NCBI GenBank assembly: GCA_020431135.1
Contig: JAGQIT010000009.1
Span: 7,909-16,933 of the forward strand
Length of the DNA: 9,025 bases
Source: Myxococcales bacterium
Lineage (GTDB): Bacteria > Myxococcota_A > Polyangia > Nannocystales > Nannocystaceae
Direction: 5' to 3'
In this document: positions 1 through 7,247 of the stretch, piece after piece
How the letters are laid out: each line of letters begins with the position of its first letter
Numbering within the stretch: the stretch's first letter is position 1
Notes under the pieces: model-generated
Database searches by the model: none
Seen by the model: the letters and a program-made list of their open reading frames with translations, nothing else
What the model was told of the DNA's origin: nothing
Translations under genes and position numbers: made by a program

Positions 1-2229
1 GGCGTCGAGACCACCGGGACGACCACCGGCGGGCTGATGTGCGGCGACGAGATCTGCCCCGGGAACTTCATCTGCGAGTACGACACCTGCATCCCGGACC
101 TCGGCCCCTGCCAGGACTACGACGACTGCCCCGGTGACTCGTACTGCGACGAGAACGGCAAGTGCATCCCCTACGGGGTGCCGATGGACAAGTTCAACGA
201 CCCGACCTGCCAGAAGGAGGACCTCCCGGACGGCGTCACGCCGGTCGTCCAGTGCGAGTGGACCGGGCCCAACGATCCCAACGATCCGACCAACAACTCG
301 CACTACATCTACACGACGCCGATCGTCGCCGACCTCAACCTCGACGACGACACCAAGAAGCTCCAGCCCTCGGTGGTCGTGACGACCTGGCAGACCGTCG
401 GCGGCGTCGGCCGCGTCGGCACCCTGCGCGTCTTCGACGGCCGCACCTGCGAGGAGCAGATGCGCCTCGGCGGCGCCGACGAGAACAACACCGACGACCG
501 CCCGGGCTACGGCTCGCAGTGGGCCGTCGCCGACCTCAACGGCGACGTCGGCAACAACGGCCACCCCGAGATCGTCGGCCTCCACCGCAACGACAACAAC
601 ACCGCGAGCCTCTACGCGCTCGAGATCGACAACTCGGATCTCAACAACCCGCAGCTCCAGCGCCTGTGGTACGGCCGCAACTGCGGCAACAACCAGGTCC
701 TCGAGTTCGGCAGCGGCAACGTCCTCCACGGGCCGAGCATCATCGACCTCGACGACGACGGCATCCCCGAGATCGTCATGGACGAGATGGTCTTCGCCGC
801 CAACGGCTGCATCCAGAACACGGAGTCGTACACGGACTACGCCGGCAACATCGGCGTCCAGTCGGCGGTCGTCGACGTCGACCTCGACGGTCGCCCGGAT
901 CTGGTCCGCTACAACAACATCGCCGAGTGGAACACGATCACCAAGCAGTGGCAGACCAAGCCCTGGTTCTTCCAGAACGCGAGCCAGAAGGCCGGCCACG
1001 TCGCCATCGCCAACGCCGGCACCTACTCGCAGCTCGCCGGTAAGGACATCAACGAGCTCCCGGAGATCGTCGTCGTCTCGGCGCCGACGATCAACGCCGG
1101 CTACAACACGAGCGGCGAGATCCGCCTCATGGCCCTCAACGGCCAGACCGTCTGGGGTCCGATCCCGATCTACAAGAACAACGAGTCGTTCGCCGGCCGC
1201 GGCGGGCCGCCGACGATCTCCGACTTCGACAACGACGGCCACGTCGAGTTCGCGGCCGCCGGCGCCTACTACTTCGGCGTCTACGACCCCGACTGCGGGC
1301 CGGCGCAGCCGCAGCGCCCAGGCGGCACCTGCGACCGCGCGCCGGAGATGCAGGGCCTCCCGGACGGCGTCCTCTGGGCCCAGCCGTCGAGCGACTGGTC
1401 GTCGAACATGACGGGCTCGTCGGTCTTCGACTTCGACGGCGACGGCAAGGCCGAGGTCGTCTACCGCGACGAGTGCTACGCCCGCGTCTACGACGGCCAG
1501 TCGGGCGAGGTCCTCTTCAGCGCCCCGGGCTTCAGCCTCACGGGCATCGAGTACCCGACCATCGCCGACGTCGACGGCGACTTCAAGTCGGAGATCGTCG
1601 TCCCGCGGACCTTGGGCAACATCAACTGCCCGAGCCCCGACCCGCTCTTCGCCGACTCCGGCGACCACGTGAAGAAGCCCGGCTTCGTCATCTACCGCGA
1701 CCCGGAGGACCGCTGGGCGAACTCGCGGCCGATCTGGAACCAGCACTCCTACTCGGTCACGCACATCAACGACGACGGCAGCGTCGTCAAGTCGAGCGAG
1801 ATCCTGGTCAACTGGCTGCAGGAGGGCCTCAACAACTTCCGCCAGAACATCCAGGGCGCCTTCGGCCTCCTCGACATCGCCGACCTCACCGTCGAGCTGA
1901 CCGACCTCGGCAAGCTCTGCGAGTTCGGCGGCGGCGACAAGACGCTGTCGGCCGAGGTCTGTAACCGCGGCACCGCGCCGGTCACCGACGGCGTCGAGGT
2001 CGCGTTCTACGAGACCAACAACGTCGACGATCCGCCGCCCGGCGTCGTCGTCTGCGTGGCCACGACCCAGACGCTCCTCGAGCCCGGCGACTGCGAGATC
2101 GTCATGTGCGACGCGGTTCTCAAGGGCACGGGCAACATCTACGTCGACGTCGATCCCGACGACACGATCTCGGACTGCCACCCCGGCAACAACTTCGGCG
2201 CCGACGCCTTCGACATCTGCCCCGGCTGA
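1..2229 (+). CDS. Secreted FG-GAP/VCBS beta-propeller protein with Cys-rich segment and CARDB-like C-terminus (5' partial)
   Basis: The frame is open to the first base, so the true start lies upstream; the ATG at 37 is internal, because the codons before it encode a Gly/Thr-rich linker (TTGTTTGG) typical of myxobacterial exported proteins and lipoproteins. 742 residues are visible. Residues about 14-60 are Cys-rich with paired Cys spacing, likely disulfide-bonded. About eight FG-GAP/VCBS-like repeats follow, near residues 103, 172, 244, 286, 331, 403, 472 and 518. Several contain calcium-type DxDxDG loops (DLDDDG, DVDLDG, DFDNDG, DFDGDG), consistent with an integrin-alpha-like beta-propeller. 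A conserved-looking block, RPIWNQHSYSVTHINDDG, precedes residues 626-738, which resemble a CARDB Ig-like adhesion domain with four to six Cys. Family knowledge suggests a surface or extracellular adhesion or ligand-binding role; the ligand is unknown. Signal peptide and lipobox, if any, are outside the window. It converges on the P450 gene. Confidence 0.88.
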   Translation, partial: GVETTGTTTGGLMCGDEICPGNFICEYDTCIPDLGPCQDYDDCPGDSYCDENGKCIPYGVPMDKFNDPTCQKEDLPDGVTPVVQCEWTGPNDPNDPTNNSHYIYTTPIVADLNLDDDTKKLQPSVVVTTWQTVGGVGRVGTLRVFDGRTCEEQMRLGGADENNTDDRPGYGSQWAVADLNGDVGNNGHPEIVGLHRNDNNTASLYALEIDNSDLNNPQLQRLWYGRNCGNNQVLEFGSGNVLHGPSIIDLDDDGIPEIVMDEMVFAANGCIQNTESYTDYAGNIGVQSAVVDVDLDGRPDLVRYNNIAEWNTITKQWQTKPWFFQNASQKAGHVAIANAGTYSQLAGKDINELPEIVVVSAPTINAGYNTSGEIRLMALNGQTVWGPIPIYKNNESFAGRGGPPTISDFDNDGHVEFAAAGAYYFGVYDPDCGPAQPQRPGGTCDRAPEMQGLPDGVLWAQPSSDWSSNMTGSSVFDFDGDGKAEVVYRDECYARVYDGQSGEVLFSAPGFSLTGIEYPTIADVDGDFKSEIVVPRTLGNINCPSPDPLFADSGDHVKKPGFVIYRDPEDRWANSRPIWNQHSYSVTHINDDGSVVKSSEILVNWLQEGLNNFRQNIQGAFGLLDIADLTVELTDLGKLCEFGGGDKTLSAEVCNRGTAPVTDGVEVAFYETNNVDDPPPGVVVCVATTQTLLEPGDCEIVMCDAVLKGTGNIYVDVDPDDTISDCHPGNNFGADAFDICPG

Positions 2230-2253
2230 TCCGGCGCAGCGTCGAGGTGACCA

Positions 2254-2285
2254 CCGGGCGGTCGCGCAGCAGCGCGGCCGCCCGG
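2254..2285. terminator. Hairpin terminator between convergent genes
   Basis: The arms 2254-2267 (CCGGGCGGTCGCGC) and 2272-2285 (GCGCGGCCGCCCGG) pair over 14 bp around a 4-base loop (AGCA). The single non-Watson-Crick position is a U-G wobble in plus-strand RNA but a C-A mismatch in minus-strand RNA, so it should fold better as the terminator of the plus-strand FG-GAP gene, whose stop is 24 bases upstream. There is no real T-run (CCCTGTTCTC follows), as is common for hairpins in high-GC genomes. It may also stop readthrough from the P450 gene. Confidence 0.65.
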
Positions 2286-2294
2286 CCCTGTTCT

Positions 2295-2310
2295 CGGCGC
2301 CTGAGCGCCG
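2295..2310. terminator. Small hairpin just past the P450 stop codon
   Basis: CGGCGC (2295-2300) and GCGCCG (2305-2310) form a perfect 6-bp stem with loop CTGA, 9 bases beyond the P450 stop on the minus strand. It lacks a T-tract in either direction. It may help terminate or stabilise the P450 mRNA, but a short GC palindrome can arise by chance at this base composition. Confidence 0.3.
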
Positions 2311-2318
2311 GCGACCCG

Positions 2319-3668
<1,350 letters not shown>

Positions 3669-3677
3669 CACGGCGCT

Positions 3678-3683
3678 ATCCTA
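3678..3683 (-). promoter_or_regulatory. TAGGAT element upstream of the P450 start (-10-like or RBS)
   Basis: On the minus strand TAGGAT ends 6 bases before the GTG at 3671 and 9 before the ATG at 3668. It contains AGGA, which could act as a ribosome binding site (7 bases from GTG, 10 from ATG). Alternatively it matches a -10 hexamer at 4 of 6 positions, which would give an almost leaderless mRNA. A CTGACA lies 20 bases further upstream, rather far for a -35. The two readings cannot be separated from sequence alone. Confidence 0.35.
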
Positions 3684-3780
3684 CGCGATCACGCCGGGGA
3701 ATCTGTCAGCGCCGCGGACACGCGGCAGGGCCCGCGTACAGGCGCCGCACGCCCCAAAGCGGCCTGCGACCTGCCCTCGA

Positions 3781-5892
3781 TCAGACCGAGAGCTCGACGC
3801 CCGCCTCATCACAGAGCGTCTTCATCGGCGGCCGCGCGGCGGCCGGGAGGTGGCGATAGATCCACCGCGCCATGTCGACGTCGTGGAGGCGACAGGCCGC
3901 GCGACCCATCACCTCGAGGGCCTCGATCGTCCGCTCGCTCTCATAGCTCGCGCTCGCCAGGCGGTAGGCCTCGGCGTGATCGCCCTTCTGTTCGGCGACC
4001 CGCGCCTGGTGGACGAGATCGCGGGCGCCGTCGCTGGCCGTCTTCGCCGCCGCGGGCGGGGCCGGCTCCGCGCCGGGGCTCGGTCCGTTCGCCTTGGTGA
4101 TGAAGCCGAGGCCGCCGCTGGTGTAGAGCACGACCGCGACGACCGCGAGCGCGGCGACGACCCAGAGCCAGTAGCTCGAGCCGCTCTCCGCGTCCTCCTG
4201 GCCGAAGCCGGGGCTCGACCCGGCGCCCGACGGCGCGGGCGCGGACGCGGAGCCCGAGGGCGCCGGCTCCGACGCGGGCTCCGGCTCGTGGTGGTCGTCC
4301 GAGCTCTCGATGTCGGCCTTCACCGTCGGCAAGCGGGCCGTCCGCGCGTTCTCGTCGGCGGAGAAGGACTCCGCCTCGCCCTCCTCGAGCGTGCCGCTGG
4401 CCCGCGCCGCGGCGGCCCCTCCGAGGCGCACCGTCGACCCCTCCGACGACACCGACGAGCGCCGGATCAGCAGCGGCGGCTGGGACTTCGCGCTCGGCTC
4501 CTCCTTGCGCGGCGCCTCCGGGCGGCGACGGACCTGGGTCTCGTCGGCGATCGCGTGCGGGGCCGTGTCGGAGCGCCGCTTCGTCGCCCGGACGACCGCG
4601 TGCCCGTCCTCGATCACGTCCGGCTTCCCCTCGACCGACTCGGTCGCCGGGAGCTCGCGGATGATCGCCCGCGCGCTCCCCCCGGAGGTCGACGCCGCGG
4701 ACGCGAGCGGCCCCTCGTCGCCGCCGAGCTCGCCGCTGACCTCGTCCTCGGAGCTCGCCTCCATCGCCGCGGCCAGCTCGTCGACGCCCTCGTCCTCCTC
4801 AGGATCGAAGTCGTCCTCGGGCGACGCGGCCGGGACCGGCGCGGCGCTCTCTCCCGGCGGCGCCGAGGCGTCTGGCGGCGCGGCGCCCTCGCCCTCCTCG
4901 TCGCCCTCGAAGTAGGGCGAGGCCATGATCATCGTGTCCCCGCGCCCGCCGCCCCGCGGCCTCACGCGCTTGCCCTGGCCGCGACGCACCGCCGGCAGCC
5001 GCTTCGCCTTGACCGCCTGGAGGGCGTCGACGAAGGCGGTCATCGTCGGGTAGCGCGCCTCCGGCTTCTTCTCGAGCGCCTTGAGGATCACCTCCTCGAG
5101 CGCCTCGGGGATCTTCGCCGCCGGCGCGACCTCCCGCAGCGGCGGCACCGGGCTCATCAGGTGCATCGCCTCGAGGCGCGCCGCGTTGCTGTCGTCGAAG
5201 GGGACGCGCGCCGTCAGCAGCTCGTAGACGATCACGCCGAAGGAGTAGACGTCGGCGCGGACGTCGAGGCGCTCGCCGGTGCTGAGCTCGGGCGCGCCGT
5301 AGCGGGCGAGGCTCGCGACGTGCTCGCCGTTCTCGCGCCACTGCCGGCGGATGATCAGCTCGTCGACGGCGCTGTTGACCAGCTTGATCGACTGCTCCTT
5401 CGGCTGGCCGCGCAGGCAGTAGCAGTTGCTCGACTGCAGCGTGCCGAGCACGGGCCAGCTCCCCTCGAGGAGCATCTCGCGGTGATACTCGGCGATCAGC
5501 CGGCCGATCGTGACGACCAGCGTCCGCGCCTGGGCCCAGCGGAGGATCGTCCGCTTGCGCAGGAGCGCCGCGAGCGTGTCCCCCTGGAGGTGGGGCATGA
5601 CGACGAAGATGTCGTCGTTGCTGAGGACGCCGACGTCGGTGATGTCGACGATGTGGCTGAGCGCCGAGCCGGGCGCCGGCACGACCTTGCTCCGCCGGAG
5701 GAGCCGCTGCCGGAGGTGCGGCATGGTCCGCGAGTCGAAGGAGAGGTCGGGGATGAGGACCTTGACCGCGACCTTCTTCCGGGTCGCCATGTCCTCCGCG
5801 AGGTAGACCGCCCCCGTCGATCCCTCGCTGAGCTCGCGGAGGACCTGGTAGCGGTTCGCCAGGCGCTGGCCGAGGATTTTCGCGGCGGCCAT
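3781..5892 (-). CDS. Membrane-anchored Ser/Thr pseudokinase with TPR-like C-terminal tail
   Basis: A 703-residue protein. Residues 15-292 have a eukaryotic-type (Hanks) kinase fold: glycine loop SEGSTGAVY (22-30), VAVK Lys44, APE (200-202) and the helix-F motif DVYSFGV (214-220). Catalytic positions are lost: the segment aligning with HRDLKPSNC reads LGTLQSSNC (149-157), so Asp becomes Thr151 and Lys becomes Gln153; DFG becomes NSA (173-175); the helix-C Glu becomes Arg67; and the first glycine-loop Gly becomes Ser22. Only the VAVK Lys and catalytic-loop Asn156 remain, so phosphotransfer is unlikely, though nucleotide or partner binding is possible. Residues about 320-570 are a low-complexity acidic/Pro/Ser/Ala linker. 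A transmembrane helix spans about 575-594, and the extracytoplasmic tail (about 620-690) contains a TPR-like helical segment. The layout matches myxobacterial Pkn receptors. No Shine-Dalgarno sequence precedes ATG 5892. The start fits because the kinase domain begins about 14 residues in, as usual. Confidence 0.9.
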   Translation of the reverse strand: MAAAKILGQRLANRYQVLRELSEGSTGAVYLAEDMATRKKVAVKVLIPDLSFDSRTMPHLRQRLLRRSKVVPAPGSALSHIVDITDVGVLSNDDIFVVMPHLQGDTLAALLRKRTILRWAQARTLVVTIGRLIAEYHREMLLEGSWPVLGTLQSSNCYCLRGQPKEQSIKLVNSAVDELIIRRQWRENGEHVASLARYGAPELSTGERLDVRADVYSFGVIVYELLTARVPFDDSNAARLEAMHLMSPVPPLREVAPAAKIPEALEEVILKALEKKPEARYPTMTAFVDALQAVKAKRLPAVRRGQGKRVRPRGGGRGDTMIMASPYFEGDEEGEGAAPPDASAPPGESAAPVPAASPEDDFDPEEDEGVDELAAAMEASSEDEVSGELGGDEGPLASAASTSGGSARAIIRELPATESVEGKPDVIEDGHAVVRATKRRSDTAPHAIADETQVRRRPEAPRKEEPSAKSQPPLLIRRSSVSSEGSTVRLGGAAAARASGTLEEGEAESFSADENARTARLPTVKADIESSDDHHEPEPASEPAPSGSASAPAPSGAGSSPGFGQEDAESGSSYWLWVVAALAVVAVVLYTSGGLGFITKANGPSPGAEPAPPAAAKTASDGARDLVHQARVAEQKGDHAEAYRLASASYESERTIEALEVMGRAACRLHDVDMARWIYRHLPAAARPPMKTLCDEAGVELSV

Positions 5893-5902
5893 GAGTTGGG
5901 CG

Positions 5903-5908
5903 AGGATA
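5903..5908 (-). promoter_or_regulatory. Candidate -10 element (TATCCT) directly before the pseudokinase ATG
   Basis: TATCCT on the minus strand ends 10 bases before the ATG at 5892, and the bases between (CGCCCAACTC) hold no purine-rich ribosome binding site. If it is the -10, transcription would start within a few bases of the ATG, giving a leaderless or near-leaderless mRNA. No convincing -35 is visible. A similar motif, also in an AGGATAGCGC context but in the opposite orientation, sits before the P450 start. Confidence 0.35.
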
Positions 5909-5969
5909 GCGCGAGCCGGCCGAGAAACCTACGATCCGGCCATCGCGGCGAGAACATCGCCCCGGGGCT

Positions 5970-6025
5970 CAGGCGCGCCCGTCCGGCGCGGGCCTGTCGG
6001 CGGCCCCGCGGCGGACAGGCGCGCC
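5970..6025. repeat. Pair of CAGGCGCGCC direct repeats upstream of the pseudokinase
   Basis: Identical 10-mers lie at 5970-5979 and 6016-6025, with 46 bases between their start points. Each contains the palindrome GGCGCGCC, so they can also pair with each other as an inverted repeat. Inside lies CCTGTC (5993-5998) against GACAGG (6014-6019), a 6-bp stem with a GC-rich interior. They could be two operator sites or a structured transcript upstream of the pseudokinase. At this base composition a chance origin is also possible. Confidence 0.4.
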
Positions 6026-6030
6026 AGCGA

Positions 6031-6063
6031 CCCTCGCGGACCTCTTCGTTGTATGTGCGAGGG
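6031..6063. repeat. Seven-bp inverted repeat around a less GC-rich core
   Basis: CCCTCGC (6031-6037) and GCGAGGG (6057-6063) are perfect inverted arms separated by 19 bases that include the locally unusual TTGTATG. The spacing suits a dimeric repressor operator better than a transcription terminator. It sits between the terminator of the lipoprotein gene and the pseudokinase start, about 140-170 bases upstream of that start. Confidence 0.3.
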
Positions 6064-6080
6064 CCTGGCCCGAGAACGCC

Positions 6081-6107
6081 GAAGGCCCGGCGCGGGGCCG
6101 GGCCTTC
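6081..6107 (-). terminator. Rho-independent-type terminator of the lipoprotein gene
   Basis: GAAGGCCCGGC (6081-6091) and GCCGGGCCTTC (6097-6107) form a perfect 11-bp stem with a 5-base loop, 26 bases beyond the TAG stop of the ADYC-like lipoprotein. The GAAGGCC...GGCCTTC outer pairs are typical of terminators in high-GC bacteria. The minus-strand bases after the stem (GGCGTTCTCG) contain only scattered T. It separates this gene and the nSTAND-FGE gene from the pseudokinase gene. Confidence 0.8.
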
Positions 6108-6133
6108 GTCAGGTGCGACTTCGCCGCTGCTTC

Positions 6134-7162
6134 CTACAAGGGCGGGTCCGTCTGGACGTTGCGGTTGGCCAGGACTGCGTCCGGGTAGTCGTCGAAGTCG
6201 ATGTACCCGTCCTCGTTGACATCAACACACGGCGGGAGCTCGGCGCCGATGTACTGCTTGCCCTCAGCGGGCGGATCGTTCAGATCCCAGTCGGACTTGC
6301 GAGTGTGGCTGACGCACACCGCCCCGTCTGCGTTCCACATCGCTTCGATCGGCCACGTCGTGTCCGGCGCCATGAGCCCCGCGGCGTCGTACACGTCGAT
6401 CGACGTCCCGTTGCGCGTCGTCGGGATACCGACCCCGGCATAGTCAGCGCGCTTCATGCGAGTGCACGCCTGGTGCAGGACGCTGCCGTCGACGCCGTTG
6501 ATGTCCGCCCCCGGGATATAGCCCCAGGAGGCGCAGTCGCCGAGAGCCGTCCCCAAACAGCCCCAGGTCGTGTTATCGGTCGTCGTCGATACGCGGTCAC
6601 CGGTCACGGGGTCCCAGTCACCGCGAAGCTGGACCGCCTTCGTGCCGTTCTCACACGAGTTGAACCAGCCGCCGCTGGGCAGCTCCCGCTGCTTGACCGT
6701 CGCGAGGATCAGCCCCCCGGGCGCCGTCTCGATCTCGGTCAAGCTCTCCTCGTAGAGGCTCGTCGTCTCGTCCTCGTTGTCGATCTCGAACTCGAAGCGC
6801 ATGTCCTCGAGCTCGGTGCCCGAGAGCGGATCCCCCTGCGGATCGTCGGCGACGACCTGGTTCGCCACCACCCGGAGGTTGTTGAGCGCGGTGCCGTTGA
6901 GCTTCGCCCCGTTGAGCTTGCAGCCGTTGAGCTTCGACCCGTTGAGCTTACGCCCGTTGAGCTTGCGCCCGTTGAGCTTGCAGCCGTTGAGCTCCCGAGC
7001 GTTTATCTCCCCTTTGCGCATCTGAATCCGACCGTCGTCGTCGACCCAGTCACCGAGCAACTCGGTGTCATAGGGGCTCGGACCGTCGTCGGTGTCACAA
7101 GCGATTGCGAGCATCGCACCAACAAGCGTAATGGTGAGCGTTGTAGCTCTAGTTTTTATCAT
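6134..7162 (-). CDS. ADYC-like lipoprotein with KLNG pentapeptide repeats
   Basis: 342 residues. ATG 7162 is chosen over the longer open frame because GGGGAGG lies 5 bases upstream and the protein then opens with a lipoprotein signal: charged MIKTR, a hydrophobic stretch (8-19) and LAIAC with lipidated Cys22. Residues about 56-91 are seven pentapeptides of the form (K/E)LNGx, followed by ALNNL. The remainder resembles the uncharacterised, mainly myxobacterial ADYC family (recalled from memory): the block CTRMKRADYAGVG (233-245) followed by GTSIDVYD (252-259). Here the hallmark Cys is Ala242. Six other Cys (170, 202, 210, 233, 283, 312) could form disulfides. Near the C-terminus DVNEDGYIDFDD (314-325) matches a dockerin/EF-hand calcium loop. 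It is probably an outer-membrane or surface lipoprotein; its function is unknown. The gene follows the nSTAND-FGE gene after 85 bases and is slightly less GC-rich (about 60-62% by hand count of several lines) than the neighbouring kinase gene. Confidence 0.88.
   Translation of the reverse strand: MIKTRATTLTITLVGAMLAIACDTDDGPSPYDTELLGDWVDDDGRIQMRKGEINARELNGCKLNGRKLNGRKLNGSKLNGCKLNGAKLNGTALNNLRVVANQVVADDPQGDPLSGTELEDMRFEFEIDNEDETTSLYEESLTEIETAPGGLILATVKQRELPSGGWFNSCENGTKAVQLRGDWDPVTGDRVSTTTDNTTWGCLGTALGDCASWGYIPGADINGVDGSVLHQACTRMKRADYAGVGIPTTRNGTSIDVYDAAGLMAPDTTWPIEAMWNADGAVCVSHTRKSDWDLNDPPAEGKQYIGAELPPCVDVNEDGYIDFDDYPDAVLANRNVQTDPPL
6894..6998. repeat. Seven 15-bp tandem repeats encoding KLNG pentapeptides
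   Basis: Seven contiguous 15-base units begin at 6894, 6909, 6924, 6939, 6954, 6969 and 6984. The first ten plus-strand bases, CCGTTGAGCT, are identical in all seven, and six of seven share an eleventh T. Variation is confined to the last four or five bases, which encode the variable residue and the Lys/Glu/Arg codon. Units 2 and 6 are fully identical. Conservation at synonymous positions suggests recent slippage or unequal-crossover expansion within the lipoprotein gene. A degenerate eighth unit (GCGTTTATCTCC) follows at the protein's N-terminal side. Confidence 0.92.
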
Positions 7163-7167
7163 CTCTA

Positions 7168-7208
7168 CCTCCCCATCTCCTCGTACCACAACGGTTGGTG
7201 GGTGTCCA
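7168..7208 (-). promoter_or_regulatory. Candidate promoter and strong RBS of the ADYC-like lipoprotein gene
   Basis: On the minus strand, TGGACA (7208-7203) matches five of six -35 bases. It is followed after exactly 17 bases by TACGAG (7185-7180), a weak -10 match. GGGGAGG (7174-7168) is then a near-perfect Shine-Dalgarno sequence 5 bases from ATG 7162. The local sequence at 7141-7200 drops to about 47% G+C by hand count. A 6-bp inverted repeat, TGGTGG/CCACCA (7196-7201 and 7206-7211), overlaps the -35 and could be an operator. The RBS is well supported; the promoter is tentative. Confidence 0.5.
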
Positions 7209-7216
7209 CCACATCT

Positions 7217-7231
7217 GGGGCTGTGCGCCCC
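7217..7231. terminator. Small hairpin after the nSTAND-FGE stop codon
   Basis: GGGGC (7217-7221) and GCCCC (7227-7231) pair around a 5-base loop, 16 bases past the TGA of the upstream gene on the minus strand. The stem is only 5 bp with no T-tract, so it is at best a weak attenuator or terminator. The gap as a whole is 85 bases, so partial cotranscription of the two genes remains possible. Confidence 0.25.
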
Positions 7232-7247
7232 CGGAGGTCCATCGAGG

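Noticed and set aside
37..39. ATG at 37 as the start of the FG-GAP gene
   Set aside because: The in-frame codons before it encode a Gly/Thr linker, no RBS is present, and a Cys-rich exported protein would need a signal peptide upstream.
6894..6998. Short regular repeats considered as a CRISPR array
   Set aside because: The units are contiguous 15-mers in frame with a gene and encode pentapeptides; there are no unique spacers.
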